DNA of 64,000 nucleotides from a virus. The translations under genes were made by a program, and so were the position numbers. Positions 51,355-59,888 of this stretch are shown here, in pieces. Numbering within the stretch: the first letter of the stretch is position 1; every line of letters begins with the position of its first letter. Under the pieces are notes generated by a model, which was not told where the DNA came from, did no database searches, and worked only from the letters and a program-made list of their open reading frames with translations. Where the stretch lies: positions 1 to 64,000 of the IMG/VR virus record IMGVR_UViG_3300026521_000466; one strand, 5' to 3'.

Positions 51355-53424
51355 TTCAAATAGTCTGGTAATAGATTTGTTGCTGTTATTAAATTTTATA
51401 AAATCACCTACTATAGTATCGCCCATGAATGCTGCGTATTTAGCAGGATTTGTGCTATCAATAATGTTCTTTTTAGCTATGGCCAATTTATATTTAATGC
51501 TCTTACTTACATACCTTGTATTCGTATAAGATCTGCCACCAATCCCTCTGATGTATTTTGATAATACATCATACTCATTTGTATAGCCACCAAATATACC
51601 AAGTAAGCCGTCATTTACAGAGGCTGTTGCTATATCTGAGAAATCAGTTATGCCAAACTTTAAATCTATATATAAAGGTGCGCCATACACATTCTTTTCA
51701 GAACTTGATGTTAATGAGACGGAAGTGATCATTCCGAAGTCTATATTCAGTACGCCGCGTATAAAAGCTTTACATAAATATGGCGAAGTATATGCTGTAT
51801 CACCTATGCTTAATGGTAAAGACCCGCCTAGTATAAGTGAGAGTATTACATCAATATCCATGGTGTTACTTATTGGGTTGGAATATGGCCCGCCTAACCT
51901 CATACTAAAACTATGGCTTGGTAAGGATACGCTACTATCACTCCACATTTTTGGAAATGATAGGTAGCCGCCACTAACTAATCCCGCAATAACATTAGTT
52001 AGTCCAAAAGTAGTTTTACTTAATGTTCCTGCTACTACGTCTCTTCCTGCTTTTATAAAGCTATCCACAGTATCACCTAGAAATTTACCATCTCCAAAAT
52101 TAAATCTAATATCTCTACTAGCAGATCCTATAGAGTTTATCATAGATTTGGCAGGTATATCTTTCACCTCGTTTGAGAATGATATGGTAGACCCTCCATC
52201 ATAAGTTACATAGAGAGCAATATATTCCATGCCGTAATTCTCTACTCCTTGTTTATATTTATGAAAGTTCTCTGTCCAAATATCAAAGTCACCAATAAGT
52301 CTTTTAAATAGTCCCGTCTCTTTATCTTTCTCTTTGTACTCATTTGGGTCTATGTTTGCTGTAGTAGCCTCTGGCCGTGATTTGTTCTGCGGGTTGGTGT
52401 GGCCCTCATTATCTTTATCAGAAGAGACCAGTTCTTTAGCAGACTGCATTATGTTGGCTACAGCATCTTTAAACTCTGCCAATACAGGTACGTTGATATA
52501 GAGTTTATCTACAATACCTTCTTCTAATGCAAGTCTATTCTTTTGTATGAGTTCATTGACCATCAACTGTGGTCGCGCAATAATATTGTAAATATTAAAT
52601 CCATATTTAGGATGCATAATATCTGGATATTCGGACTGTAGTTCTTTTAATAGTGATGCATCTACTTCTACAGGAACACCATATCTATCAGATTTACCAC
52701 TGCCTGTCTCCAACACCTTAAATTTTATTAAACCCCTTTCAGTTTGTAGTTGTGTTAATATATTGTTAGCTGTCTGTAGATAGTTGTGCATGTCTGGTTT
52801 AAAGCTGTAATATCTAAAGTCATCTCCGCCCACTAAGGTTTTAGTTACGGAATATATTTCATAAGCCGCTGTTATCCCTGGCATAATTGCCCATCTGGCC
52901 GCTTCCCCAGCTCCCTGGCCTAATGTATAAAAGAATGTAGTCCTACCCTCGTTAGCAATTATGGCCTTGCCATAATCTACAGCATTTGCAAAATTAGAGA
53001 ATATATTTCTATGCTTCGGTTTTCCAAATTCAAGATATAGTATGTTTGGCTGGCTTCGTAATTGTACCTCATCCCCCCACATAGTTCCCATACCCATATT
53101 CTTAGCATAAATATTATCTTCAAAATCCTCCCTGCCTTGTAACACGCCTTTTCTTGGCGGATCTGCCAATGGTGTATTTGCATAAGGAACACCCAAGGCG
53201 ATGTGACCACCTAATGAGGTATTCATAAATTCATTATTAGCAGTGCATCGGAATTGTGCACCATTATATTCATCTGGTATTTTCACAGAGGTTGTGATTA
53301 AATAATTGTTTGTAAAATAGACGTCATCTAGTATCACTACATCCTTTTTCGGTGCGACATATTCTGTTAATGGGTCGTATTCGATTTGAGGTAATTTATA
53401 TTCTATTGGTTGTTGTGCGGACAT
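51352..53424 (-). CDS. baseplate/tail-tube-type virion protein, 690 residues
   Basis: The region about 520-640 follows the pattern of tube-like baseplate proteins: SHSFSMRLGGPYSNP, then SLPLSIGDTAYTSPYLCKAF and GAPLYIDLKFGITDFS. The first half has beta-rich N-terminal strands and a long middle helix region. This suggests a baseplate protein that initiates or caps the tail tube. AGGAG precedes the ATG; TTGATTATAA at 53441-53450 is a candidate late promoter, and the upstream early cassette is cut off by a terminator. Confidence 0.6.
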   Translation of the reverse strand: MSAQQPIEYKLPQIEYDPLTEYVAPKKDVVILDDVYFTNNYLITTSVKIPDEYNGAQFRCTANNEFMNTSLGGHIALGVPYANTPLADPPRKGVLQGREDFEDNIYAKNMGMGTMWGDEVQLRSQPNILYLEFGKPKHRNIFSNFANAVDYGKAIIANEGRTTFFYTLGQGAGEAARWAIMPGITAAYEIYSVTKTLVGGDDFRYYSFKPDMHNYLQTANNILTQLQTERGLIKFKVLETGSGKSDRYGVPVEVDASLLKELQSEYPDIMHPKYGFNIYNIIARPQLMVNELIQKNRLALEEGIVDKLYINVPVLAEFKDAVANIMQSAKELVSSDKDNEGHTNPQNKSRPEATTANIDPNEYKEKDKETGLFKRLIGDFDIWTENFHKYKQGVENYGMEYIALYVTYDGGSTISFSNEVKDIPAKSMINSIGSASRDIRFNFGDGKFLGDTVDSFIKAGRDVVAGTLSKTTFGLTNVIAGLVSGGYLSFPKMWSDSSVSLPSHSFSMRLGGPYSNPISNTMDIDVILSLILGGSLPLSIGDTAYTSPYLCKAFIRGVLNIDFGMITSVSLTSSSEKNVYGAPLYIDLKFGITDFSDIATASVNDGLLGIFGGYTNEYDVLSKYIRGIGGRSYTNTRYVSKSIKYKLAIAKKNIIDSTNPAKYAAFMGDTIVGDFIKFNNSNKSITRLFE

Positions 53425-53476
53425 AAAACTCTCCTTTTCCTTATAATCAAGTAAAAAACTGAAAAAGAAAAGGGTG

Positions 53477-53502
53477 ACAGTATGGCATTACCACCATACT
53501 GT
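53477..53502 (-). terminator. terminator at the end of the early cassette
   Basis: Nine-bp stem ACAGTATGG / CCATACTGT around CATTACCA. The stop codon of the 41-residue gene lies within the loop. It separates the early-looking genes from the structural gene 51352-53424. Confidence 0.6.
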
Positions 53503-53613
53503 TGTATTTGTTTTTGATAATATTTTTTTGTCTCTGTAGATAATACGTAATTTTTTACCTTGTATCTCTATATTCAGTACCCTTAAGTTACTCTTCTTCT
53601 GACTTTTGCTCAT
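53488..53613 (-). CDS. 41-residue basic protein
   Basis: Found by reading the gap. The ATG at 53613 overlaps the end of the previous gene in another frame, with AAAAAGGAACGTG upstream. The product is very basic (MSKSQKKSNLRVLNIEIQGK...) with a strand-like middle and ends in TVWW just at the terminator hairpin. Size and charge suit a nucleic-acid-binding or inhibitor peptide; this is a guess. Fourth gene of the cassette that begins at 55212. Confidence 0.6.
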   Translation of the reverse strand: MSKSQKKSNLRVLNIEIQGKKLRIIYRDKKILSKTNTTVWW

Positions 53614-54157
53614 CACGTTCCTTTTTGCGCTTTTTATCAATGACAATAATTTGGTGTGTGTGTATATTTGAAACTAATTGTTTCATTGCATCAATGTATG
53701 CATTTGCTGTTAAGTAATACATCTGTTTATCAACATTAGTTCCATTGATATAGAAATTGAAGAATTTGGCATCCAGTAATACAGGAAAATCAAGATTATA
53801 CTCACCATGCGCGATGTTAAGTATCAGTGCACCAGACACAGCATCTACCCGTGTTGTTATTTTACCGACAGAGACAATATCGTCAGATTTGACGTTGTTC
53901 TCATAGTTATAGTTCTTGCTGTCAATTGTGATGGGTTCGCCACCATCTAACACGTTCTTCATTGCTGTGAACAGTGTCATAATACCAAGTAATGTGAATG
54001 TTACTTTTACATCAGGGTATTTTTTATTGCTCTCCCTTACTGTAAATCTTGGATATCCATCCATAAATTCTACTCCCAGGAAATACTCTTTGCCGTCCTT
54101 AATTGTTCTCAGGTTCATATGATAGAGTGAGAAGTACATTTTTTTTATATCGTTCAT
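53588..54157 (-). CDS. hypothetical protein with acidic tail, 189 residues
   Basis: No secure family. Two strand-rich stretches (about 8-60 and 85-140) followed by a helix and a tail of alternating charge ending QKSEEE. The tail and beta-rich core recall single-strand DNA-binding proteins, but there is no clear motif, so this is only a suggestion. AAGGAGTTGACA precedes the ATG at 54157; a TTG two codons earlier is less likely. Third gene downstream of early-motif copy 7. Confidence 0.6.
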   Translation of the reverse strand: MNDIKKMYFSLYHMNLRTIKDGKEYFLGVEFMDGYPRFTVRESNKKYPDVKVTFTLLGIMTLFTAMKNVLDGGEPITIDSKNYNYENNVKSDDIVSVGKITTRVDAVSGALILNIAHGEYNLDFPVLLDAKFFNFYINGTNVDKQMYYLTANAYIDAMKQLVSNIHTHQIIVIDKKRKKERDEQKSEEE

Positions 54158-54159
54158 TG

Positions 54160-54381
54160 TCAACTCCTTATTTTATTATGTATCCAATATGGACAGTTTG
54201 CTCCGTCGTTATATACATGACTCGGTATGTTATGCCAGCATTTCTTTTTCATTGCTGAACTATCATATATACGAGCAGCACAGTTTAAACAAGATTTTCT
54301 CTCATCACCTTTTTCTTTTAGCAGTATGACAACTATAAGCACTACTGCAATTATGATAACTACCGCTATTATCTTTTCCAT
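54160..54381 (-). CDS. small membrane protein with Cys cluster, 73 residues
   Basis: One N-terminal membrane helix (IIAVVIIIAVVLIVVILL, about 4-21) and a soluble domain with four Cys (CLNC near 31-34, then C48 and C63) likely to bind zinc. The stop overlaps the start region of the next gene. Membrane anchor plus zinc domain suggests a regulator or adaptor at the inner membrane. GGAGG lies before the ATG. Confidence 0.7.
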   Translation of the reverse strand: MEKIIAVVIIIAVVLIVVILLKEKGDERKSCLNCAARIYDSSAMKKKCWHNIPSHVYNDGANCPYWIHNKIRS

Positions 54382-54390
54382 ATATACCTC

Positions 54391-55212
54391 CTAGTATGGA
54401 TTGTTAAATGTTTTAATAAAGTCAGACGCATATTTACTACGCATAAGTATAGTTCTTACTCTACTGTATGTTGTAGTTTGCGTCACTGCGTTTTTAGCCA
54501 ATGTTTCAATGGCGTCTTTCCTAGCATTTCTATCTATTAGTTTAAGTAATCCCGTATCATCCGCCAGAAGATATAGTAACAGACTATTAAAGGGTAAGAA
54601 TGACGTATCCATTGATGTCTTTCTATACTTCTTATTATACATATGTTTAGGAAGTATCTCTCCTGTATGACTTTGAAGTATATCCACTTTGCTTTTGTTA
54701 ATAAGTAGATCAAACGGCATATGTGTAAGTAGTAACATATTACCATATTTCGGATTATGGTTGTCTTCATAATCATATTTGATTCTGTCTATAGATGTCA
54801 ACGCAATATACATTGTATCCGTTTTTTGTGTCAGCTTGTCGTTAAATACAAACGGTTTCAGTTTTTTATAATTTGGGGCCAATACTACTAGTTCAATATC
54901 TTCATTTGCACATAGGTGTGCAATAGTCTCTATCTCCATATTAGCAACGGCGATCAAATCATCTTTAATATTGCCAGACCCTTTGAATACTTTATGCTTT
55001 GTGTCTTTATCTAAGGACTCTATGACGTTCCTGATAATGGTATACCAGTTTACTGCGAATACATCATATTTTTCCAGAGCTATTCTTTTTGGTTTATGAT
55101 CCGTATCATAGACCTCATGTGTAGCATTGAACACTGCCTCTAACGCCATTCCTGTTCCTATAGACAGATCAAAACCACTCTTAGTTCTGTCTTGCATTTT
55201 TCGTAGGCTCAT
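54391..55212 (-). CDS. hypothetical early-type protein, 273 residues
   Basis: No family recognised. Alpha/beta fold with a first strand-turn SIGTGMALEAVF and strands IELVVLAP and MYIALTSID; this could be a nucleotide- or RNA-binding Rossmann-like core. C-terminal third is helical and basic. AAGGAGGAGTA precedes the ATG. Early-motif copy 7 is 27 bases upstream, the tightest spacing, making this the first gene of a four-gene early cassette. Confidence 0.7.
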   Translation of the reverse strand: MSLRKMQDRTKSGFDLSIGTGMALEAVFNATHEVYDTDHKPKRIALEKYDVFAVNWYTIIRNVIESLDKDTKHKVFKGSGNIKDDLIAVANMEIETIAHLCANEDIELVVLAPNYKKLKPFVFNDKLTQKTDTMYIALTSIDRIKYDYEDNHNPKYGNMLLLTHMPFDLLINKSKVDILQSHTGEILPKHMYNKKYRKTSMDTSFLPFNSLLLYLLADDTGLLKLIDRNARKDAIETLAKNAVTQTTTYSRVRTILMRSKYASDFIKTFNNPY

Positions 55213-55233
55213 TACTCCTCCTTATTTTGATTT

Positions 55234-55250
55234 CTATATAATAATATACC
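55234..55250 (-). promoter_or_regulatory. candidate leftward early promoter (copy 7)
   Basis: Leftward GGTATATTATTATATAG, overlapping the last bases before the SbcD-like stop region and 27 bases before the ATG of the 273-residue gene. Only leftward genes flank it. Confidence 0.55.
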
Positions 55251-55251
55251 A

Positions 55252-56328
55252 TTATAAAATATCTAATAGCAACTTATCATGCCTCTCTGTCAACGGAAGT
55301 CTTTTCTCTATATTCTCCCGTATGTTGTTTTTATCTATTTGATATGGTATGTATGTAACGACTATTTCTGTATCAATTACCTCAGAGTCTTTTCTCTCTA
55401 TCTTTAGATTGACGTCGTTCTCTTTTATCATGTTTGCTATCGGTGTGTAGTCTATATTGCTTCTAATTATTAGACGCACATGTTTAGGCTTATGTTCATT
55501 AATATATTTTTCAATCTGTGTTGTCCAGTAATGCACATCCTCATCATTAATATCAAATGTTTTAAATAACATAGCGTGTTTATTTTCTATAAAGTTAAAA
55601 GATTTATTTCCAGTCCCTGATAGATTAAATAGAACAAATCCTTTACTCTCTTCTTCATTAAATGCCATCCTATCAAAACTGCCAGGGGCTATGATGTTGT
55701 TCATGACACTAAACTTATGAATATGGTTTATTATTATATAGTATTTAACATAACTAAATTGAGAGACATCAAAACTATGCTCTAGTTTTATGGGTAGTTG
55801 ATAATCAAACATACCGTGAATGAATAGTAGATCCAGTGTATCAATTCCATACTTATCCATCTTCTCTCTCAATATCCGTTCTATCTCAATAGGAGAATAT
55901 CCAGTATCATCAGGTATAAATCCAATATGTAATCCTAACTCTTTATTATATACTATATCAATCTTTTCTATATATTTAAACAACTTCGAGTCATTATAGA
56001 GAGTTAATGTTTTTATTTGGTTATAGTCATGTGTAAATGTACCTTTTAAATAATATAGATACACATTGTGTTTTATAGCTAAATCATTTAGATACTTATC
56101 AAATTCAGCTATCATTAACGCATCTTCACTGCCTAATAATATATCTCTGTCATATAGATCGCCGTTAACTACAAAGATATCTATATTTCTAAATAGGTCA
56201 GGAGTGACATATCTATATAGATTAGCTATTATATATTTCGTTTCGTTTCTAGTATTGCCAAGATGGATATCTCCTATGGTGGCTCCTCTTACTTTAAACA
56301 TATCGACCCCCGTATTAAATTCAGACAA
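55252..56328 (-). CDS. SbcD/Mre11/T4 gp47-like nuclease subunit
   Basis: A 358-residue calcineurin-like metallophosphoesterase. Motifs in order: GDIHLG (19-24), NGDLYD (55-60), GTFTHD (96-101, for the usual GNHD), FIHG (169-172) and NHIHK (201-205, for GHxH). It is the nuclease partner expected for the SbcC/gp46-like protein at 115-2421. AAAGGAGC lies a few bases before a TTG start at 56328; an ATG at 56301 preceded by GGGGGTCGAT is the alternative. Both starts keep the first motif. Confidence 0.9.
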   Translation of the reverse strand: MSEFNTGVDMFKVRGATIGDIHLGNTRNETKYIIANLYRYVTPDLFRNIDIFVVNGDLYDRDILLGSEDALMIAEFDKYLNDLAIKHNVYLYYLKGTFTHDYNQIKTLTLYNDSKLFKYIEKIDIVYNKELGLHIGFIPDDTGYSPIEIERILREKMDKYGIDTLDLLFIHGMFDYQLPIKLEHSFDVSQFSYVKYYIIINHIHKFSVMNNIIAPGSFDRMAFNEEESKGFVLFNLSGTGNKSFNFIENKHAMLFKTFDINDEDVHYWTTQIEKYINEHKPKHVRLIIRSNIDYTPIANMIKENDVNLKIERKDSEVIDTEIVVTYIPYQIDKNNIRENIEKRLPLTERHDKLLLDIL

Positions 56329-56375
56329 AAAGCTCCTTTAAACTTTTTTATTGATATAAAACGAAAGGGGCTACA

Positions 56376-56765
56376 ATGGTTACGCTCAACATACATAGTG
56401 AATTAACGGATTCATTAGCTGTAAAAAAACTCATGGATTATTTCTTAATATCTGATTTTTCCCAAACCTATTTCTATACAGGGCATGTATCATCTTTAAA
56501 ATATTTACTACAAGAGAAAGAAGAAAATAAGGTACGTACTGTAATAGATAGGATAGAGGAGAGTTTACATGCGTTATATAGTACATACTATCCATCAGTG
56601 AAGGTTTCTGTATCTCCTATATATGAAAAAGATAGTAATGTATATAATATTGCAGTAAATGTTATTGTAAAAAATAAAGAGGGAAATACTTTTGAATTAT
56701 CCGATAGGGTAGCTATTGATAATCCGTATAACAACAAATATATAGCAGAGCTAAAGAAAAGATAA
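56376..56765 (+). CDS. gp25-like baseplate wedge protein (tentative)
   Basis: At 129 residues this fits the short gp25/W family: a Gly-His turn followed by LKYLLQEKEE, a helix ending IEESLHALYSTYYPSVKVSVSPI and a strand pair NIAVNVIVKNKEG, the usual order in gp25-type proteins. The EPR core motif is not preserved (YYPSV instead). Location beside baseplate-type genes agrees. TTGATATAAA (56351-56360) and AAAGGGG precede the ATG. Confidence 0.5.
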   Translation: MVTLNIHSELTDSLAVKKLMDYFLISDFSQTYFYTGHVSSLKYLLQEKEENKVRTVIDRIEESLHALYSTYYPSVKVSVSPIYEKDSNVYNIAVNVIVKNKEGNTFELSDRVAIDNPYNNKYIAELKKR

Positions 56766-56819
56766 AAAATAGTTTAACATTATATAGTGAATATATAACA
56801 ATTTAGAAAAGGATATACA

Positions 56820-57323
56820 ATGAGTAATTTTTTGGAAAAGATGGCAGATGACTTAGATAGTCTTGATTATGGAGGTACAGTTAAACTGAATGAAGATGCA
56901 TTTAAGAGACTTTACCTTCCATATATGATAGGTGAAAAACATAATGAGAATCTTGTAGCGAAATGGATAGAGTTGTCAGGCTCGCCGTTAAAAGAGGTAC
57001 AGCTTGTAAATGAGCAGGGTGAGGTAGTAAATACACTTCCGCCACTAATACAGCCAAATATTGACGCTAATGAAAATGGCGAACTGGATAACATGGCAAA
57101 CAGTTTGACAGAAGGAAAACTTCAAGAAGATATGTATGGTGCAAGCCCTATTATATCTAGTAAAATGACCGCCATTGCAAATTGTTTCGATAAACAATCT
57201 ATGTCTGATGAGTGGGTGTCAGCGTTGAAGCCGTATATCTCAGAGACGAAAGATGGTGAAGAAGAGGTGGGTGTGCATTCATCTAACCTAGACAACGAAG
57301 ATGAAATCGAATTAGAGTTTTAG
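56820..57323 (+). CDS. hypothetical acidic protein, 167 residues
   Basis: No family recognised. A helical N-terminus (NFLEKMADDLDSLDYGG), a polar middle and an acidic end (NEDEIELEF). AGAAAAGGATATACA precedes the ATG; TGAATATATA (56788-56797) may be a promoter. It ends at the palindrome at 57323. Possibly an assembly chaperone or virion protein. Confidence 0.62.
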   Translation: MSNFLEKMADDLDSLDYGGTVKLNEDAFKRLYLPYMIGEKHNENLVAKWIELSGSPLKEVQLVNEQGEVVNTLPPLIQPNIDANENGELDNMANSLTEGKLQEDMYGASPIISSKMTAIANCFDKQSMSDEWVSALKPYISETKDGEEEVGVHSSNLDNEDEIELEF

Positions 57324-57348
57324 TAGAGTGGGTCTATGCCCACTCTAC
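57323..57348. terminator. bidirectional terminator embedding the leftward stop codon
   Basis: Ten-bp perfect stem GTAGAGTGGG / CCCACTCTAC around TCTATG. It begins in the rightward stop (57321-57323) and contains the TAG of the leftward gene (57345-57347). Confidence 0.75.
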
Positions 57349-57647
57349 AATATTTTAGCGCTATGTGTTATTCCACCTAACTCTTTAGAATCTTTTATAT
57401 AGATTTCCATGTTATATTTGCCCTTAACAGTAATTAGGATGCCCGCGCGTACATCATGCTGATTAATAAACTTATCTACTATAAATGCTTCAATAGCCAT
57501 ATACTCCCATGTCAAGTTTTTCACTGGCGCATACTGCTTTCTGTTTTTTGTAATCATTGCAGTAAAAGCCATAAATGATTTTACATACTCTATATCCTCA
57601 TCCATTATAGTGTATTCATATTTGTTGTTCTCAATATGATTAAACAT
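57345..57647 (-). CDS. hypothetical protein, 100 residues
   Basis: No family recognised. Alpha/beta with a final strand-helix region (AGILITVKGKYNMEIYIKDS). Overlaps the previous gene by eight bases and ends at the operon terminator. AAAAAAGGAGAGTTAA precedes the ATG. Confidence 0.65.
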   Translation of the reverse strand: MFNHIENNKYEYTIMDEDIEYVKSFMAFTAMITKNRKQYAPVKNLTWEYMAIEAFIVDKFINQHDVRAGILITVKGKYNMEIYIKDSKELGGITHSAKIL

Positions 57648-58950
57648 TTAACTCTCCTTTTTTGTTAAAGAATACTGATAGTTTTGAATTTTCTGTATTT
57701 GTCGCACTATCAATTACGGTATCTGTTCTTTGTAGCAGGCCCTCATGTCTGAATATAGCATTGTCGCTTTCATAAACATATACAACAGGCATCATTGGAT
57801 AGAGTAATTTAAAGTCGCTGTGGTGCCAATCGAATTGCACTACCATTCCATCATTTGCTAATACTTCTGTTCTATCTTGATAAAGGTTATTTGTTTTTCC
57901 TTTATTTTTATAATCAACTACTCCTGATTTTATCTCTTTATGTTGACTCTTTTCTATTAGATAGTCTCTTTTGACCTCTAGTTTATCTTTTGAAACACGG
58001 AATGGTCTACTCAATAGTGCGTCTGTGTTTAAAGATATTGTGCCGACACCCTCGCTTTTGAGTTTACTGTCATCGTCGAAGAATTTCTCTGTTTTCATAA
58101 CCACGATCTTCAACATATCATTACTCATTGCATATGTAGCCTTCACTCCAATGAGTGTAGTGGAGTCTACTCCGATTATATACAGTATCTTTTTATTAAA
58201 AGTTATAAGGTTAGGTCGGTATTTTGGAAAAATATACATATTGTTTTTAGAGTCAAAACTTTGTAGGTAAATATTAACATCTCCATTATATATACCAAAA
58301 CTTCCTTCCTGTAATGTTTTTGGGACATCTAGGAGAGGCGTATTGTTTGGTATATCAATATGCTTATATTTCCGTGTATTGTCAGGCGATATAATAACCA
58401 GATGACCTGGCATCTCACCAACTTCATAAGATGCTGATCGTAAATATTTTGCCATAGTGAGTATCAATGCATTTTCTACAGTTGTCTCTCTGAATATATT
58501 CTGTGTCTTCTCTTTTTTCAAAGATAGGAATAATTTACTTGTACATTCTGCTTTTATTGTAGCTAAATGATTATTCAAGTCATCCTGCTTCATATTCATA
58601 TATTTATTGGAGCGAATATCTTTATCATAATCCCCTAACACAACATGGTATTGTCGCGTAGTTAAATCACCTAACGAATAGTATGAGATAGATATAGAAA
58701 TATCGTCTCTCTCCGGATAAATATGGAATACAAAATCTCCGAGAGGTATTTGAAAAGTGATCTCTACAAAGTCACTTCTATAATTCAAATAGTCTCTTTT
58801 TACATATAGTGATGAAATCATGTTGAGATAATAGTTATCCTTCCCAACATGCAAGATCGCTTTGACATATGACTCTCTTTCTACTTCAGGATCTACCGTA
58901 ATGACACTCAAAACTTCACTTGTTATTTTATCCTCTGATGACAGAACCAT
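57640..58950 (-). CDS. baseplate hub-type protein, 436 residues
   Basis: Rich in beta strands (VEITFQIPLGDFVFHIYPERDDISISISYY), with a domain around 200-260 (NNTPLLDVPKTL...VNIYLQSFDSKNNMYIFP) and a C-terminal segment (FRHEGLLQRTDTVIDSATNTENSKLSVFF) resembling the strand pattern of gp27/gpD hub proteins. It starts inside the end of the upstream gene. The hub reading is tentative; virion role is more certain from the operon. Confidence 0.5.
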   Translation of the reverse strand: MVLSSEDKITSEVLSVITVDPEVERESYVKAILHVGKDNYYLNMISSLYVKRDYLNYRSDFVEITFQIPLGDFVFHIYPERDDISISISYYSLGDLTTRQYHVVLGDYDKDIRSNKYMNMKQDDLNNHLATIKAECTSKLFLSLKKEKTQNIFRETTVENALILTMAKYLRSASYEVGEMPGHLVIISPDNTRKYKHIDIPNNTPLLDVPKTLQEGSFGIYNGDVNIYLQSFDSKNNMYIFPKYRPNLITFNKKILYIIGVDSTTLIGVKATYAMSNDMLKIVVMKTEKFFDDDSKLKSEGVGTISLNTDALLSRPFRVSKDKLEVKRDYLIEKSQHKEIKSGVVDYKNKGKTNNLYQDRTEVLANDGMVVQFDWHHSDFKLLYPMMPVVYVYESDNAIFRHEGLLQRTDTVIDSATNTENSKLSVFFNKKGELNV

Positions 58951-59797
58951 AATTAACTACTTTCAGTATCTTACTCACATGATCAATATGTGTTTCAGCT
59001 ACCTGTACGTATGAACCAACATCCAGCAACTTATCTATTGTACGCAGATGAATCTCTTTAAATTCAATATCCTCCATAACACTTGCAATAGTCTCCAAAG
59101 AATCCATCGCTTTCTCATAGTCAAACGCAATCAATAGTTTGAGTTGTGTGAGTATTTCGATATATATAGATTGTTTTGTATAATCACTTGAATTGTCAAT
59201 GTCATCTTCACAATGCACTTTATCACTTAGAAAGTTGATCGTTTTCCACTCTTCATCTTTTGCCAGTTGAGGATATTGTATGTTATACATGATTTGTCTC
59301 ATATACAGGTTATGATTGAATATAGCTCTATTGTTGATATTCAACATTTTAAGTATCTTTAAAAAAGAGTCTTTTTCAAACCCTGCTTCAGCGATAGCTT
59401 TATCCACCATATTCATAAACGTCGCATGCTCTGTAAAGTCTCCCTCATTAGCTCTTCTTAAGAGTTCATTTATATCATCTTCAGTTCTTTTAGAGAAATC
59501 ATTTTTTGTATCGCTGAAATATTTTAGTAACATCTTTGATTTACTCTTCAGCTCTTCAGTCATCTTCTCTTTCTGTTCTTCTAGTTGTTCTCTAAACTGT
59601 CGAATCGTGTACTCTTCCAGTTTTCTGTTTACACTACAAGAATCAACCAGTCCTTTCATATCTGTTATAAAATCAGACTGATAACTGTGTTTCATTTCGT
59701 CCAGTATATTTGAGAGTTGACCACAATCCTCAATATTTGTGTATTTTGCTTTTGTTATAACTGCAATAGCGAGCAGTGTTGTATTTATATGTATCAT
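58928..59797 (-). CDS. virion-type helical protein, 289 residues
   Basis: No family recognised. Almost entirely helical, with a coiled coil at about 60-115 (REQLEEQKEKMTEELKSK). ATGGAGATTAAAC precedes the ATG. The 91-base gap upstream (59798-59888) holds no supported gene or promoter motif. Confidence 0.65.
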   Translation of the reverse strand: MIHINTTLLAIAVITKAKYTNIEDCGQLSNILDEMKHSYQSDFITDMKGLVDSCSVNRKLEEYTIRQFREQLEEQKEKMTEELKSKSKMLLKYFSDTKNDFSKRTEDDINELLRRANEGDFTEHATFMNMVDKAIAEAGFEKDSFLKILKMLNINNRAIFNHNLYMRQIMYNIQYPQLAKDEEWKTINFLSDKVHCEDDIDNSSDYTKQSIYIEILTQLKLLIAFDYEKAMDSLETIASVMEDIEFKEIHLRTIDKLLDVGSYVQVAETHIDHVSKILKVVNYGSVIRG

Positions 59798-59888
59798 AGT
59801 TTAATCTCCATAAAAAGTTATGTGGGTTTCCCCGTATTGTTAGTACATAGTACACCTGAAACACCAATGCTATAGTCGCAATGATTGA

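Noticed and set aside
59798-59888. Short leftward frame (about 25 codons from a TTG) in the gap upstream of 58928-59797
   Set aside because: No convincing ribosome binding site, non-ATG start, and no composition typical of the real genes.
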